From: Crocinitomicaceae bacterium
GTDB lineage: Bacteria > Bacteroidota > Bacteroidia > Flavobacteriales_D > Crocinitomicaceae
Direction of reading: 5' to 3'
DNA length: 64,000 bases
Assembly: GCA_018402525.1 (NCBI GenBank)
Contig: JAGYIR010000011.1
Span: 310,001 to 374,000, forward strand
In this document: in pieces, positions 10,334-19,412 of the stretch
How positions within the stretch are numbered: the stretch's first letter is position 1
Layout: every line of letters begins with the position of its first letter
Notes under the pieces: generated by a model
What the model saw: the letters and a program-made list of their open reading frames with translations, nothing else
Database searches by the model: none
What the model was told of the DNA's origin: nothing
Translations under genes and position numbers: made by a program

Positions 10334-12868
10334 ATGAGAAATAAAATTGATTACGGTATTGATTTAGGTACAACTAACTCAGCCATTGCAAGAATCGAAA
10401 ATGGTAAACCGGTTATAAAAAAGTCCGACACTCTAAAGGACACAACACCTTCTTGTGTAAGCTATAACAAGAAGGGCGATTCACTTGTTGGTGACACGGC
10501 CTTCAATGTAATGAAGATAGATAATGCTAGGGCATTGAAAAACAACAGTCTGAATGGTGGTAATTCGAATTCATTTATTGAATTCAAACGAACAATGGGT
10601 ACGACTCATTCTTATGAAAGTTCAAATTTGGGAAAAACTTTGAGCTCAGAGGAATTATCAGCAGAAGTTCTTAAAAAGTTAAAATCATACATAATTGATG
10701 AAAATGTTGATTCGGTAGTAATTACGGTACCTGCTAAGTTTTTAAATCCCCAAAAGGATGCAACAATGAAAGCGGCAAAACTTGCCGGCTTCAAGCATGT
10801 TGAGTTATTGCAGGAGCCAGTTGCAGCAGCAACGGCTTACGGGTTGTCATCGAAAAAGAAAGATGGTTATTGGTTAGTATTTGACTTTGGAGGAGGGACA
10901 TTTGATGGAGCCTTAGTGAAATCTGAGGAAGGAATCCTTTCTGTTAAAGACACTGCAGGTGACAACTGGCTTGGCGGTAAGAATTTAGATGATGCAATAG
11001 TTGATGAATTAATCATCCCTTATCTTAAGCAGAATTACGCCATTGATTTTGTTATTGAAGACGAGTCAAAACTACAAATGCTGCGAGATGCAGTGAAGCC
11101 TTATGCCGAAGAAGCAAAAAATCAATTGTCATTTAAAGAATCATTTAGTATACTTTCTAATCTTGGTGATTTACCTTTTGAAGATGAAAATGGAGAGGAG
11201 CCAGAAATTGATGTAACTGTTACTCAAACGGAATTAGAAAAAGTCTTGGCACCAATTTTTCAAAAGGCGATTGATATAACAAAGGATTTAATAAAACACA
11301 ATAACCTGAAAGGTAGTGATTTAGATGCATTGATTTTAGTGGGTGGCCCAACATTTTCTCCGATTTTGAGAAAAATGCTCAAAGAACAAATTTCTGAAAA
11401 TGTAGATACTTCAATTGACCCCATGACAGCGGTTGCAACAGGTGCTGCTTTATTTGCATCCACAATTTCTGTTTCAGAAGAAGTACTGGAAGTGAATAGA
11501 GATAAGACGAAACTTCAACTGGAGTTAAATTATGAAGCTACAACAGTAGAATTGGATGAAATGATCAACGTTTCCATTTTAAAAGATAAAACGGAAGGTG
11601 AAATTCCAGAAAAAGTATTTATTGAGCTTGTTCGGGGAGATGGAGCTTGGTCAAGTGCAAAAAAACAAGTTGGCGAAAAGAAAACATTGATCGACGTTAT
11701 CCTGAATGAAGGATCCAATCAATTTACTGTCAATGCCTATGACGACCATGGAAACAGGATTGACTGTCAACCGAACCAATTTACAATACTTCAAGGAATT
11801 GGTGGCTTGGAAAATATGACGGTACTTCCCTATAATATTGGTATTGCAAAGTATTTTGATACAGAAGAAAAGGATTTATTTTTGGATGTGCCAGGATTAG
11901 AGAAAAACAAAAAAGTTCCTGCTGTTGGAATTAGAAATGATTTAAAAACACGCAGTCAAATTCGTCCGGGAGTCGCTGAAGATATTATTCGTATTCCAAT
12001 TTACCAAGGGGAGCACAAGGCAGAAGGTACTAATCCTTTGCTAAATAATTGGGTTTATGATGTAATTATTAATGGAGAATCAGTGCCTAAATTAATTCCG
12101 ATAGGAAGCAATGTAGAAATAACAATTAAAGTAGATCGATCAGAAAAAATGCAATTTTCAGCATATTTTCCGGTAATTGATCATACAGAAGAATTAGAAA
12201 TTGATATTAAGAATCCTGCCCCTCCTGAAACTGATTATCTGAAAAAAGAAATTCATTTAGCAAAAAAGACTGCTCAAAAAGTGAATGATAATAAAACATT
12301 GAGTAATCTGGAAAATTTAGAATCTCAATTAGAAAAATCAGGAGGTAGTGCGGATGGAAAATTGCAAATATTGGATGGTTTACGCAAGGATTTATTAATT
12401 CTTGATGCGCAGGAAAAAGAGGTGGTTTGGCCTGAGATAGAAAAAGAGTTAAAAGCAGATTATTATGAACTTGAAGATTTAGTTGATAAAATCAAACTGG
12501 ATGAGGCTGCTCGTGAAATGCTAAACATGGAGAAGGTGAACGCATTCATGCTAGAAACGCATAGTAAGATTGAGAATTGTATTTCTGAAAAAGACATAAA
12601 GGAAGGTAAAGAATTGATTAGAAGCATTGCTCAACTAGATTTTGACTTGCGCAATGCAGTTACTGGAAACGCAATAGATGTGCAATATCTAAATCAATTG
12701 AATGACACATTCAATTCATTCCATTGGACGAATCCAAATAAGGCTAGACAATTAATTAATCAAGGACTTCAACAAGTAAATGAGGGTAGAACTGGAGGGG
12801 TTAGAAATATACTAATTGAAATTATTTCTCTTATGCCTGAGGATGAAAAACCTGAAACGCTAGTATAA
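10334..12868 (+). CDS. Divergent Hsp70 (DnaK-like) chaperone
   Basis: This 844-aa protein has a full actin-like ATPase domain in residues 1-380. Phosphate-1 GIDLGTTNS is at 8-16, EPVAAATAYG at about 161-170, phosphate-2 FDFGGGTFD at 183-191 and the adenosine motif LVGGPTF at about 335-341. The substrate-binding half is diverged and the C-terminus is a long charged helical extension. It is about 200 residues longer than housekeeping DnaK. In DnaK the adenosine motif continues with R-M-P; here it is F-S-P. The protein is therefore a specialised Hsp70, not the cell's DnaK. It sits centrally in an operon with a possible J-like protein and an AAA+ fusion, which suggests a dedicated remodelling machine. 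Confidence 0.9.
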   Translation: MRNKIDYGIDLGTTNSAIARIENGKPVIKKSDTLKDTTPSCVSYNKKGDSLVGDTAFNVMKIDNARALKNNSLNGGNSNSFIEFKRTMGTTHSYESSNLGKTLSSEELSAEVLKKLKSYIIDENVDSVVITVPAKFLNPQKDATMKAAKLAGFKHVELLQEPVAAATAYGLSSKKKDGYWLVFDFGGGTFDGALVKSEEGILSVKDTAGDNWLGGKNLDDAIVDELIIPYLKQNYAIDFVIEDESKLQMLRDAVKPYAEEAKNQLSFKESFSILSNLGDLPFEDENGEEPEIDVTVTQTELEKVLAPIFQKAIDITKDLIKHNNLKGSDLDALILVGGPTFSPILRKMLKEQISENVDTSIDPMTAVATGAALFASTISVSEEVLEVNRDKTKLQLELNYEATTVELDEMINVSILKDKTEGEIPEKVFIELVRGDGAWSSAKKQVGEKKTLIDVILNEGSNQFTVNAYDDHGNRIDCQPNQFTILQGIGGLENMTVLPYNIGIAKYFDTEEKDLFLDVPGLEKNKKVPAVGIRNDLKTRSQIRPGVAEDIIRIPIYQGEHKAEGTNPLLNNWVYDVIINGESVPKLIPIGSNVEITIKVDRSEKMQFSAYFPVIDHTEELEIDIKNPAPPETDYLKKEIHLAKKTAQKVNDNKTLSNLENLESQLEKSGGSADGKLQILDGLRKDLLILDAQEKEVVWPEIEKELKADYYELEDLVDKIKLDEAAREMLNMEKVNAFMLETHSKIENCISEKDIKEGKELIRSIAQLDFDLRNAVTGNAIDVQYLNQLNDTFNSFHWTNPNKARQLINQGLQQVNEGRTGGVRNILIEIISLMPEDEKPETLV

Positions 12869-12902
12869 AACGACTACTGAACATTGAATAACATCAGAAA
12901 GA

Positions 12903-14708
12903 ATGAGTAAAGGACTTTTACAGAAGAATTTTTCCATCAATGAAAAATACAATGTGCTGATGTTCATCAAGCACAGTGCAAACGCGGAAACATACCGAGT
13001 AAAAGGCGCGGATGGAAAATTATATGTCTTAAAACTTTTTAATTACTCAAAACTTCAACGTTCAGCGTTTGATGAACACAATAATGTCTTGGAAATTGAG
13101 ATTTTAAAATCAATAAATCATTCAAATGTTGTCCAATATCATGACTCTGGTGAAATTATCTTTGAAGGTAAAAAGTACGGTTTCTTGATTTTGGCTTTTA
13201 TTTCAGGAGAGACACTTGCAGAACGTATTTCACGAGAACCGTTCACTTCAATTTATGATATTAAACAAGTTATAATTGGTGTTTTGGAAGGGCTTCAATA
13301 TGTGCATACGCTTAAAGAACCAATAATACATAATGAAATCACTCCTCAAAACATAATGTTGGATTTGTCTGGTAATGTTCAAGTGCCCAAAATAATCGAT
13401 TTTGGTTTTGCAAGGTCGTTTCATAAATCAACAAGAACATATTCTAGAGAAGGATTAAACTTGAATTATGTTGCTTCTGAATGTTTCAATAATTTATTTT
13501 CACCTCAATCAGATTTATATTCTGTAGGTGTTTTATTTTTCCATTTACTATATGGTTTACCACCTTGGTTTCGTGATGTTTCAAAATTCATTTCAGACAG
13601 AACAAAGGCTGAAGATCTAATACTGGATGAAAGAACCAAACCGTTAATCTTTCCGGTTATTTCTGACAAGTTCATTGATTACGATGAAGACGTACAAAAA
13701 ATCTTGAAAAAAGCCCTGCAACAAGATTCTGATGAAAGATTTCAATCAGGTGAAGAATTTATTCAAGCCTTGAATGGAGAAATTGAAATAGAAGATCCTG
13801 ATACCACAAAAAAGATAAAATCTGATGAAATTCCTGAAAAGAAATTAAAGCAGAAAAAGGGATCAGGGAAAGGTTTTGATGGTATTGCCGGAATGGAGGA
13901 TTTAAAAGCTCAATTAAAATTAGATGTTATTGACGCTTTGCATAACCCTGAAGAGTATTCCAAGTATGGTGTTACAATTCCAAATGGAATGCTTTTATAT
14001 GGACCTCCAGGATGTGGAAAGACATTTTTTGCCAAACATTTTGCTGAAGAGGTTGGCTTTAATTTTATGTTGGCAACGCCATCTACTTTAAAAAGTAGAT
14101 TCATAAATGCGACTCAGGAAAATATCGCAAAAATGTTTGAGGAGGCAGAAAAGAATGCTCCGACAATTATTTTTATCGATGAAATAAATGAACTCCTTCC
14201 AAATCGAGATAGTGATGCTCATGAAATGGCTAAAAGTGCCGTGAATGAAATGTTAGCTCAAATGGATAGAACAGGAGAAAAAGGAATTTTTATTATCGGT
14301 GCAACTAACTATCCGGACATGATTGATCCTGCAATGTTAAGAGCGGGTCGTTTGGATAAGAAATTTTATTTACCTCCCCCCGATTTAAATGCTCGAAAAT
14401 CGATGTTCGAAATGTATCTCAAGAATCGACCGTTGGATTTTGGAATTGATTATGAAAAACTTGCAAATTTGACAGAAAATTACGTCTCATCGGACATTGA
14501 GTTTTTAGTTAATGAATCGTCTCGTGAGGCATTGAAAAATAAATCTAGAATATCGATGGGTATTTTGGAAGGTACGATTAAAAAAACAAAACCATCGGTC
14601 CCGCTTCATGAATTACAAAAATATGAAAGCATCCGTGCAAAAATGAATTCAGAAAAGTCATCGGATGATATAAAACCAAATGAACGAAATAGAATTGGGT
14701 TTAAATAA
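12903..14708 (+). CDS. Protein kinase-like domain fused to AAA+ ATPase
   Basis: This is a 601-aa two-domain protein. The N-terminal Ser/Thr kinase fold covers about residues 15-290. The ATP lysine is in VLKLF (K44), and DFG is at 166-168. The catalytic HRDxKxxN loop is replaced by HNEITPQN (143-150), so the catalytic Asp is Glu and the following Lys is Thr; it is probably a weak or pseudo-kinase. A lysine-rich linker (about 300-325) leads to an FtsH/Cdc48-class AAA+ domain. Its motifs are Walker A GPPGCGKT at 367-374, Walker B IIFIDE at 422-427, sensor 1 ATN at 467-469 and the RAGRLD arginine region at about 480-485. No FtsH protease motif follows. It starts 34 bases after the Hsp70 gene and is presumably part of the same transcript. 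Confidence 0.88.
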   Translation: MSKGLLQKNFSINEKYNVLMFIKHSANAETYRVKGADGKLYVLKLFNYSKLQRSAFDEHNNVLEIEILKSINHSNVVQYHDSGEIIFEGKKYGFLILAFISGETLAERISREPFTSIYDIKQVIIGVLEGLQYVHTLKEPIIHNEITPQNIMLDLSGNVQVPKIIDFGFARSFHKSTRTYSREGLNLNYVASECFNNLFSPQSDLYSVGVLFFHLLYGLPPWFRDVSKFISDRTKAEDLILDERTKPLIFPVISDKFIDYDEDVQKILKKALQQDSDERFQSGEEFIQALNGEIEIEDPDTTKKIKSDEIPEKKLKQKKGSGKGFDGIAGMEDLKAQLKLDVIDALHNPEEYSKYGVTIPNGMLLYGPPGCGKTFFAKHFAEEVGFNFMLATPSTLKSRFINATQENIAKMFEEAEKNAPTIIFIDEINELLPNRDSDAHEMAKSAVNEMLAQMDRTGEKGIFIIGATNYPDMIDPAMLRAGRLDKKFYLPPPDLNARKSMFEMYLKNRPLDFGIDYEKLANLTENYVSSDIEFLVNESSREALKNKSRISMGILEGTIKKTKPSVPLHELQKYESIRAKMNSEKSSDDIKPNERNRIGFK

Positions 14709-14724
14709 TTACTAAAGCAAAGAC

Positions 14725-15225
14725 ATGATGGATAGAATTGAATTTGAAAAATTATTGCTTAAAACAGCTTTCTGTTGTTTAGCTTCTGATGGGAATATTG
14801 ATAAGCGTGAAATTGATTTGATCAAAGTTGTTTTCAGTGAATATGAGCAGTATCAAGGTGTTAATTTTGATGATAAAATCAATTCCTTCATTAAGATTTA
14901 TAATGAAAAGGGTAAGGATTTCTTTACTTTCTACTTTGATATTTTAAAAGAGGAATCTTTTACTTTTGAAGAAGAATTAGAAATTATTGATATTGCTATC
15001 CGAACCATTCAGGCAGATGAATTAGTAGAATATTCAGAAATCAAATTCTTTAAAATTATACGTCATAATTTAAAATCAACTGACGAACAAATTCTTGAAA
15101 AATTTCCTGACATTGAATTGTTTTTGGAGGAAGACATTGTAACTGAATCTCCCTTGGATAAAATAACTAAACAGTATTTTGAATCTGTCGATCTCCTCAA
15201 ATTTGAACATTTAAAAATTGAATAG
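14725..15225 (+). CDS. TerB-like protein
   Basis: This 166-aa acidic helical protein matches the tellurite-resistance TerB fold. It shows an early CCLASDGNIDKREIDLI motif, whose Asp/Glu pattern binds metal in TerB, and a second helical half with EIIDIAIRTIQADE. TerB-type domains are often associated with phage-defence and stress modules in bacteria and can act as membrane-linked scaffolds. It is the last gene of the chaperone/AAA operon, 16 bases after the kinase-AAA gene. Its stop codon runs straight into the second copy of the module-end repeat. Confidence 0.75.
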   Translation: MMDRIEFEKLLLKTAFCCLASDGNIDKREIDLIKVVFSEYEQYQGVNFDDKINSFIKIYNEKGKDFFTFYFDILKEESFTFEEELEIIDIAIRTIQADELVEYSEIKFFKIIRHNLKSTDEQILEKFPDIELFLEEDIVTESPLDKITKQYFESVDLLKFEHLKIE

Positions 15226-15270
15226 GAAAAGCGGTCTTCTCTCCGTACTCACTTTATTCATAAAACATAC
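15225..15270 (+). repeat. Module-end repeat, copy 2
   Basis: Begins at the last base of the TerB-like stop codon. It matches copy 1 almost base for base (GGAAAAGCGGTCTTCTCTCC, then GTACTCACTTTATTCATAAA, then ACATA). It ends before the AAGCAAGTG extension shared by copies 1 and 3. Confidence 0.88.
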
Positions 15271-15324
15271 TCATATGTTTTAATCGCCGAAGATAATTTT
15301 TTCTATACTTTTAAAACAAAAACC

Positions 15325-16302
15325 ATGTCACAAATCACTGACCCAATTCCACAAGAAATCCAAGTCGAGCTCCAGCAGCTAAACCTAGATTTAGACCAAA
15401 AAATCCCAGCCAAAAAGCTAGACAAAAACCTCCTTATTGCCACCTGGAACATTCGCGCATTTGGAGACCTAACAAAAAAATGGCAAAGCCAGGAAGATGA
15501 TTCACCAAAAAGAGATTTTCATTCAATCTCATGCATCGTAGAAATCATAAAGCGTTTTGATGTCATCGCAGTACAAGAAGTAAAAGGAAACATTCGAGCT
15601 TTGCGTTATGCATTAAAACTATTGGGAAATAACTATTCATTAATCCTTACAGATGTAAATCGTGGGAAAGTGGGGAATGATGAACGAATGGCCTATATTT
15701 TTGATACCCGTAGAGTACAAATGTCAGGATTAGCATGTGAATTAGTTGTTCCAGAAGAATGGCAAAAAAGTGTTGGAGAAGAGGTAATGAAAGAACAATT
15801 TTGTCGCTCTCCTTATGCTGTTTCATTCAAGTCAAATGAACAAACATTTATCTTAGTAACATTACATATATTGTATGGCAAAAAATCTACAGATCGAATC
15901 AACGAATTGAAAGGTATTGCCAACTGGATGGCAGATTGGGCAAAAGACCTCAACGCTTATCATCAGAACCTCATCACACTTGGAGATTTTAACATAGACA
16001 AACGAGGAGACCTATTAAACCAAACCTTCATCGAAAGCGGTCTCTTCGTTCCGCCATCACTTCAATCCCAAGAAGTAACCCGCTCCATATTTGATGAAAC
16101 AAAATACTATGATCAAATCGCTTGGTTCCAAAACAAAAAGGGAGTAAATAGTCTTTCTTTAGAATACAACACTGGAGGCAATTATGATTTCATGCAAACC
16201 TGTTTAATCAATCGTTCATTAACCAAAGTTCAAAAATCGTGGATGCTTTCAGACCATTATCCTTTATGGGTGGAGTTCAATATTGATGAACATAGGAAGT
16301 AA
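15325..16302 (+). CDS. Endonuclease/exonuclease/phosphatase (EEP) family protein
   Basis: This 325-aa protein has the full DNase I-like EEP catalytic set: Asn in ATWNIR, the metal-binding Glu in VQEVK, the D-x-N of LGDFNID and the SDH motif near the C-terminus (MLSDHYPLW). These enzymes hydrolyse phosphodiesters in DNA, RNA or phospholipids. No signal peptide is seen, so it probably acts in the cytoplasm. Position after the Hsp70/AAA operon and between two copies of the module-end repeat suggests a defence-associated nuclease; the substrate cannot be told from sequence. Confidence 0.85.
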   Translation: MSQITDPIPQEIQVELQQLNLDLDQKIPAKKLDKNLLIATWNIRAFGDLTKKWQSQEDDSPKRDFHSISCIVEIIKRFDVIAVQEVKGNIRALRYALKLLGNNYSLILTDVNRGKVGNDERMAYIFDTRRVQMSGLACELVVPEEWQKSVGEEVMKEQFCRSPYAVSFKSNEQTFILVTLHILYGKKSTDRINELKGIANWMADWAKDLNAYHQNLITLGDFNIDKRGDLLNQTFIESGLFVPPSLQSQEVTRSIFDETKYYDQIAWFQNKKGVNSLSLEYNTGGNYDFMQTCLINRSLTKVQKSWMLSDHYPLWVEFNIDEHRK

Positions 16303-16319
16303 TTTTAAGTCAATTTATT

Positions 16320-16350
16320 TTGCTTTTATAAAAAGTACTTTATATACTTG
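16320..16350 (+). promoter_or_regulatory. Putative Bacteroidota promoter
   Basis: TTG at 16320-16322 and TATACTTG at 16343-16350 are separated by 20 bases. They resemble the TTG/TAnnTTTG promoter of this phylum (one mismatch) and lie 26 bases before the next gene. Confidence 0.4.
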
Positions 16351-16376
16351 ATAAATAATAATCAACCATACTATCA

Positions 16377-17666
16377 ATGAAACAACTAATTCTGGGATTA
16401 CTTTTAACTTTTACTTATTCATGTGTCAACGCGCAAGTGAATACTAAAACGACCAATTACGAAAAGAAAAAAAAGACAATTGAAAAAATTAAAAATTCAT
16501 CAACAAATAGTGATGGATTAAAAATTAAAGTTACCGATATAAACAGTGCCTTGCATAAAGTTTCGGTGGAATTTGAAGATTTTTCTTGGCACAGTGATCC
16601 ACCTGAGGCGTTGAATACATTTTTACCTAATCTAAATCAATTTGCGTTTAATGGATTACAGACTGATGATACTAATTTTGTTCGAAGTATTGTTGGGTAC
16701 CGAAGATTAGATTCATTGTTGATCATTATAGAAAATGCCAAGGACACATTAACAAAGTTATATGAGAAGGATTCTCCAAGTAGCAAGAATTCTTTATACG
16801 CTCGGGATAGTTCAGTATGTGCAGATTTTATTATTAAAATTCAAAATTTATATTCAAAAAATCATAATGACGTTTTTAAGTCAATTCAAAAAGAAATAGA
16901 TTCTTTGACGACTAGTTTTGAGGTTTTATTAGAAATGCAAAAATCGATCAGCACATATAACCAAGCCTTGCGTGACGAAATTGCTCTTAACCATTGGGAT
17001 TATATCAGCCTAAAGAAAAATTCATCAAAAATACTTAGTGGCACAAAGGCATTGATATTTGCTGTTAAAAAGGGAGTTAAAGGTGATTATTTATCAAAGG
17101 AACATGAAGTCAAAGATGAAATTGTTTCTGTTATTATTCATATAATAGATAATTTTAACCCATCTGATACTATTACTTCTTTTCAACAAGATATCTATCG
17201 TATAGGGAAGTTTAAAATAGATTTCTCGACTGGGCTTGGGGTAAATTCATTAGTTAATTCATCATTTTACATTGGTAAAAAAGATACTGTTCCATTCATC
17301 GACAGAGAAAATACAAAGAAATTAGATTTATCCATTACTACGCTTGCTCATTTCAATTGGAGACTATCATCATGCCTTTCTGCAGGTCCTACTGTTGGTG
17401 TATCTGTATCAATATTTGATGCTAAACCAACATTTCTTGTTGGGGGTAGTTTTGCATTTGGTAAAAGGAATTTAATTTCTTTATCTGGAGGAGTTTCTTT
17501 TGGAACAGTAAATGCACTCTCTGGTAAAGTATCCACTAATGGAAAAAATGCAGATTTAGAGCTTGCACCAGACATTTCAGAGGTTCCTACCTATAATAAA
17601 ATTGGAGTTGGCTATTTTGGAAGTTTAACCTACAACCTGAAAAGAACAAAAAAGAAGCTCAAATAA
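16377..17666 (+). CDS. Exported protein with probable outer-membrane barrel-like C-terminus
   Basis: This 429-aa protein has a signal peptide (about 1-19, ending CVNAQ). A charged helical middle follows. The C-terminal third (about 285-425) alternates hydrophobic and polar residues with many glycines (SAGPTVGVSVSIF, VGGSFAFGKR, SLSGGVSFGTV), as in outer-membrane beta strands. I recognise no family. It follows the EEP nuclease by 74 bases with its own possible promoter, and its stop is followed directly by the third module-end repeat. Its link to the nuclease is unproven. Confidence 0.65.
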   Translation: MKQLILGLLLTFTYSCVNAQVNTKTTNYEKKKKTIEKIKNSSTNSDGLKIKVTDINSALHKVSVEFEDFSWHSDPPEALNTFLPNLNQFAFNGLQTDDTNFVRSIVGYRRLDSLLIIIENAKDTLTKLYEKDSPSSKNSLYARDSSVCADFIIKIQNLYSKNHNDVFKSIQKEIDSLTTSFEVLLEMQKSISTYNQALRDEIALNHWDYISLKKNSSKILSGTKALIFAVKKGVKGDYLSKEHEVKDEIVSVIIHIIDNFNPSDTITSFQQDIYRIGKFKIDFSTGLGVNSLVNSSFYIGKKDTVPFIDRENTKKLDLSITTLAHFNWRLSSCLSAGPTVGVSVSIFDAKPTFLVGGSFAFGKRNLISLSGGVSFGTVNALSGKVSTNGKNADLELAPDISEVPTYNKIGVGYFGSLTYNLKRTKKKLK

Positions 17667-17717
17667 AAGCGGTCTTCTTTCAGTACTCGCTTTATTCACA
17701 AAACATACAAGCAAGTG
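17667..17717 (+). repeat. Module-end repeat, copy 3
   Basis: Starts at the base after the stop of the exported protein. It carries GCGGTCTTCTTTCAGTACTC, GCTTTATTCACAAAACATAC and AAGCAAGTG, with a handful of substitutions relative to copies 1 and 2. Confidence 0.85.
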
Positions 17718-18344
17718 AAAATAAATCGCTCTAAGTGCTAACGCATATTCATTAGCGCACTTGCATGTAACATTCTTTCCAGTCCGTTTTCGTGCCTCGA
17801 ACCAACTTCCATTCATTTGTTTTGTTCATCACGCTCCGTGCCTCTTTCAGTCGTGGCTTCTTTGTCTGTAAAGTAGTATTTCTCTTACTTCACTGCGTTT
17901 CATTTGTTCATACCACTTTTCATCCATCGCCACTTGTTAATTTGGCTCGCCTGCTAATCGCGTCGGGCTGCGGTGTGTCACAGTTTTTGTAAGCCATGTT
18001 GTTTTGTAGTATTTATCGTAAACTCCAATACCACCACCAACCGCACATAGGAATTGTCTACTCGTCCCTCTTGGCCAAATCCTATCTTTTCCAACACACA
18101 AACAAAAACTTCGCCACCCCTTGTGTAGTGCACAAAAAACTGCTATCCCTCATGGCTTCGGTTTGCGCTTTTTTTGTTTCTACAAAGGTCATTCCCGTTT
18201 TTCATTTCGCTGCGCTACAATCAAAACTCTCCACTCCCTCCCTAGCTCAACTCGCAGTCGGCTCGCGCGCGCACTTCAGTCCTTCGTTCCTCGAGGTCAC
18301 TACGTCCTTTCGTTCTCCCTACGCTGGCTGTAGGCACTTTTTCC
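17718..18344. other. Gene-free stretch of unusual composition
   Basis: About 630 bases with no credible gene; short open frames here read as low-complexity, Ser/Phe/Cys-rich peptides. The base composition is visibly richer in C and G than the flanks (for example CTCGCGCGCGCACTTC near 18264). An imperfect hairpin, AAGTGCTAA pairing with TTAGCGCACTT, lies at about 17733-17762. It may be a boundary between accessory modules or decayed DNA. Confidence 0.5.
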
Positions 18345-19226
18345 TTATTGCGCTTGAATGGAAATCGTCATAAATACGGTTGATAATGGCGCTCCAGGTT
18401 CTTTGTTGTACTTCACCTGTTTTCTTACAGCGTCGATTACTTTGTTGATTAATATTTGATTTGTTGTAGTTGTATTTGAAGCAATATTTTGTGCATGAAC
18501 AACATTTCCACCGGCGTCAATTGTCAATTTAAGCGAGATTTTTGCATCAACATCTGAATTTAAATTTTCAATGTTTGGTTCATTTAAACGCACTCTTCTC
18601 GGTCCACCACCTGTTCCTCCAGGATCTGCTATTCCCACTCCATATCCATTTCCATCTCCGGTATTGTTTGATTCACGACCACCAAAACCAAATGGACTAT
18701 CAGATGACGTCATTTTTGAATCGTTTGAATGCGAACTTGAATTTATTGTCGTTGTCGTTGTTTGTAAAGGAGCTTCTGCCTGATGAGTTTTGGTTTCTAT
18801 TTTAGAATTTGTCTTTTCCTTAGATTTTTTAGTTTCTTCAGGTTTAAATGTTCCTTCGCGTTTGAATGTCCCATGTATAAAACCTTCTCCTTCTAACTGA
18901 TTATTATTGATGATTTCCAACGAAAGAATTCCTAATTCACTGCCCGTGTCGATATAAATGAAGTTCCCATCAATTTCGTATTTACCACTCATTTTAATAG
19001 TGACATAGGTAAAATGACAGTAGTTTCCTTTGAACTCGATATCCCTTATTAGTTTAAATACACCTTCAATTCCAGCTCTGTCATTATCGGAGACTCGTAT
19101 GAATTTCCCTTTTATTGAGTCAATATTAATATTCTCAGTTTGTTCAGCTAATTCAGTTGATTCTGTTTTGCATCCATATATGGATATTGTAAGTGCAATT
19201 AATAGGTAAGTAGTCAGATGCCGCAT
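18345..19226 (-). CDS. Lipoprotein with TonB-like C-terminal domain
   Basis: This 293-aa protein has a lipoprotein signal (TISIYGC, Cys at about 19). An N-terminal region of about 100 residues is rich in beta strands, and a low-complexity Thr/Ser/Gly linker contains a glycine-rich GDGNGYGVGIADPGG stretch. The C-terminal portion (about 215-293) resembles the TonB/TolA energy-transducer fold, with RLNEPNIE, ISLKLTIDAGGNVVHAQ and a final VFMTISIQ strand. True TonB proteins have an N-terminal membrane helix rather than a lipid anchor, so it is probably not a classic energy transducer. It is a monocistronic minus-strand gene. Confidence 0.65.
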   Translation of the reverse strand: MRHLTTYLLIALTISIYGCKTESTELAEQTENINIDSIKGKFIRVSDNDRAGIEGVFKLIRDIEFKGNYCHFTYVTIKMSGKYEIDGNFIYIDTGSELGILSLEIINNNQLEGEGFIHGTFKREGTFKPEETKKSKEKTNSKIETKTHQAEAPLQTTTTTINSSSHSNDSKMTSSDSPFGFGGRESNNTGDGNGYGVGIADPGGTGGGPRRVRLNEPNIENLNSDVDAKISLKLTIDAGGNVVHAQNIASNTTTTNQILINKVIDAVRKQVKYNKEPGAPLSTVFMTISIQAQ

Positions 19227-19412
19227 TTATTTTAATTTGAAACTAAATTAATAATAATTAGTCACCAAACTACCTCCCCTTTACAAACGGCAAGTTAGGC
19301 CACTGGTTGTTGTTGCCCAAGGTCAAGCCCTACGGGTTTTGTAAAAAATCTCCACCCCATATCATTCTTTTCTAAAACTCCAATCACACTTCGTGACGGA
19401 AATTAGGGGTGA

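Noticed and set aside
7419-17717. Integron cassette array
   Set aside because: No integrase is in view and the repeats lack paired attC arms; direct repeats are all that can be shown.
17792-18373. Several short open frames (66, 70 and 125 codons) after the third module-end repeat
   Set aside because: Composition is Ser/Phe/His/Cys-rich, frames overlap each other and part overlaps the 3' end of the lipoprotein gene. They look like products of a GC-shifted non-coding stretch.
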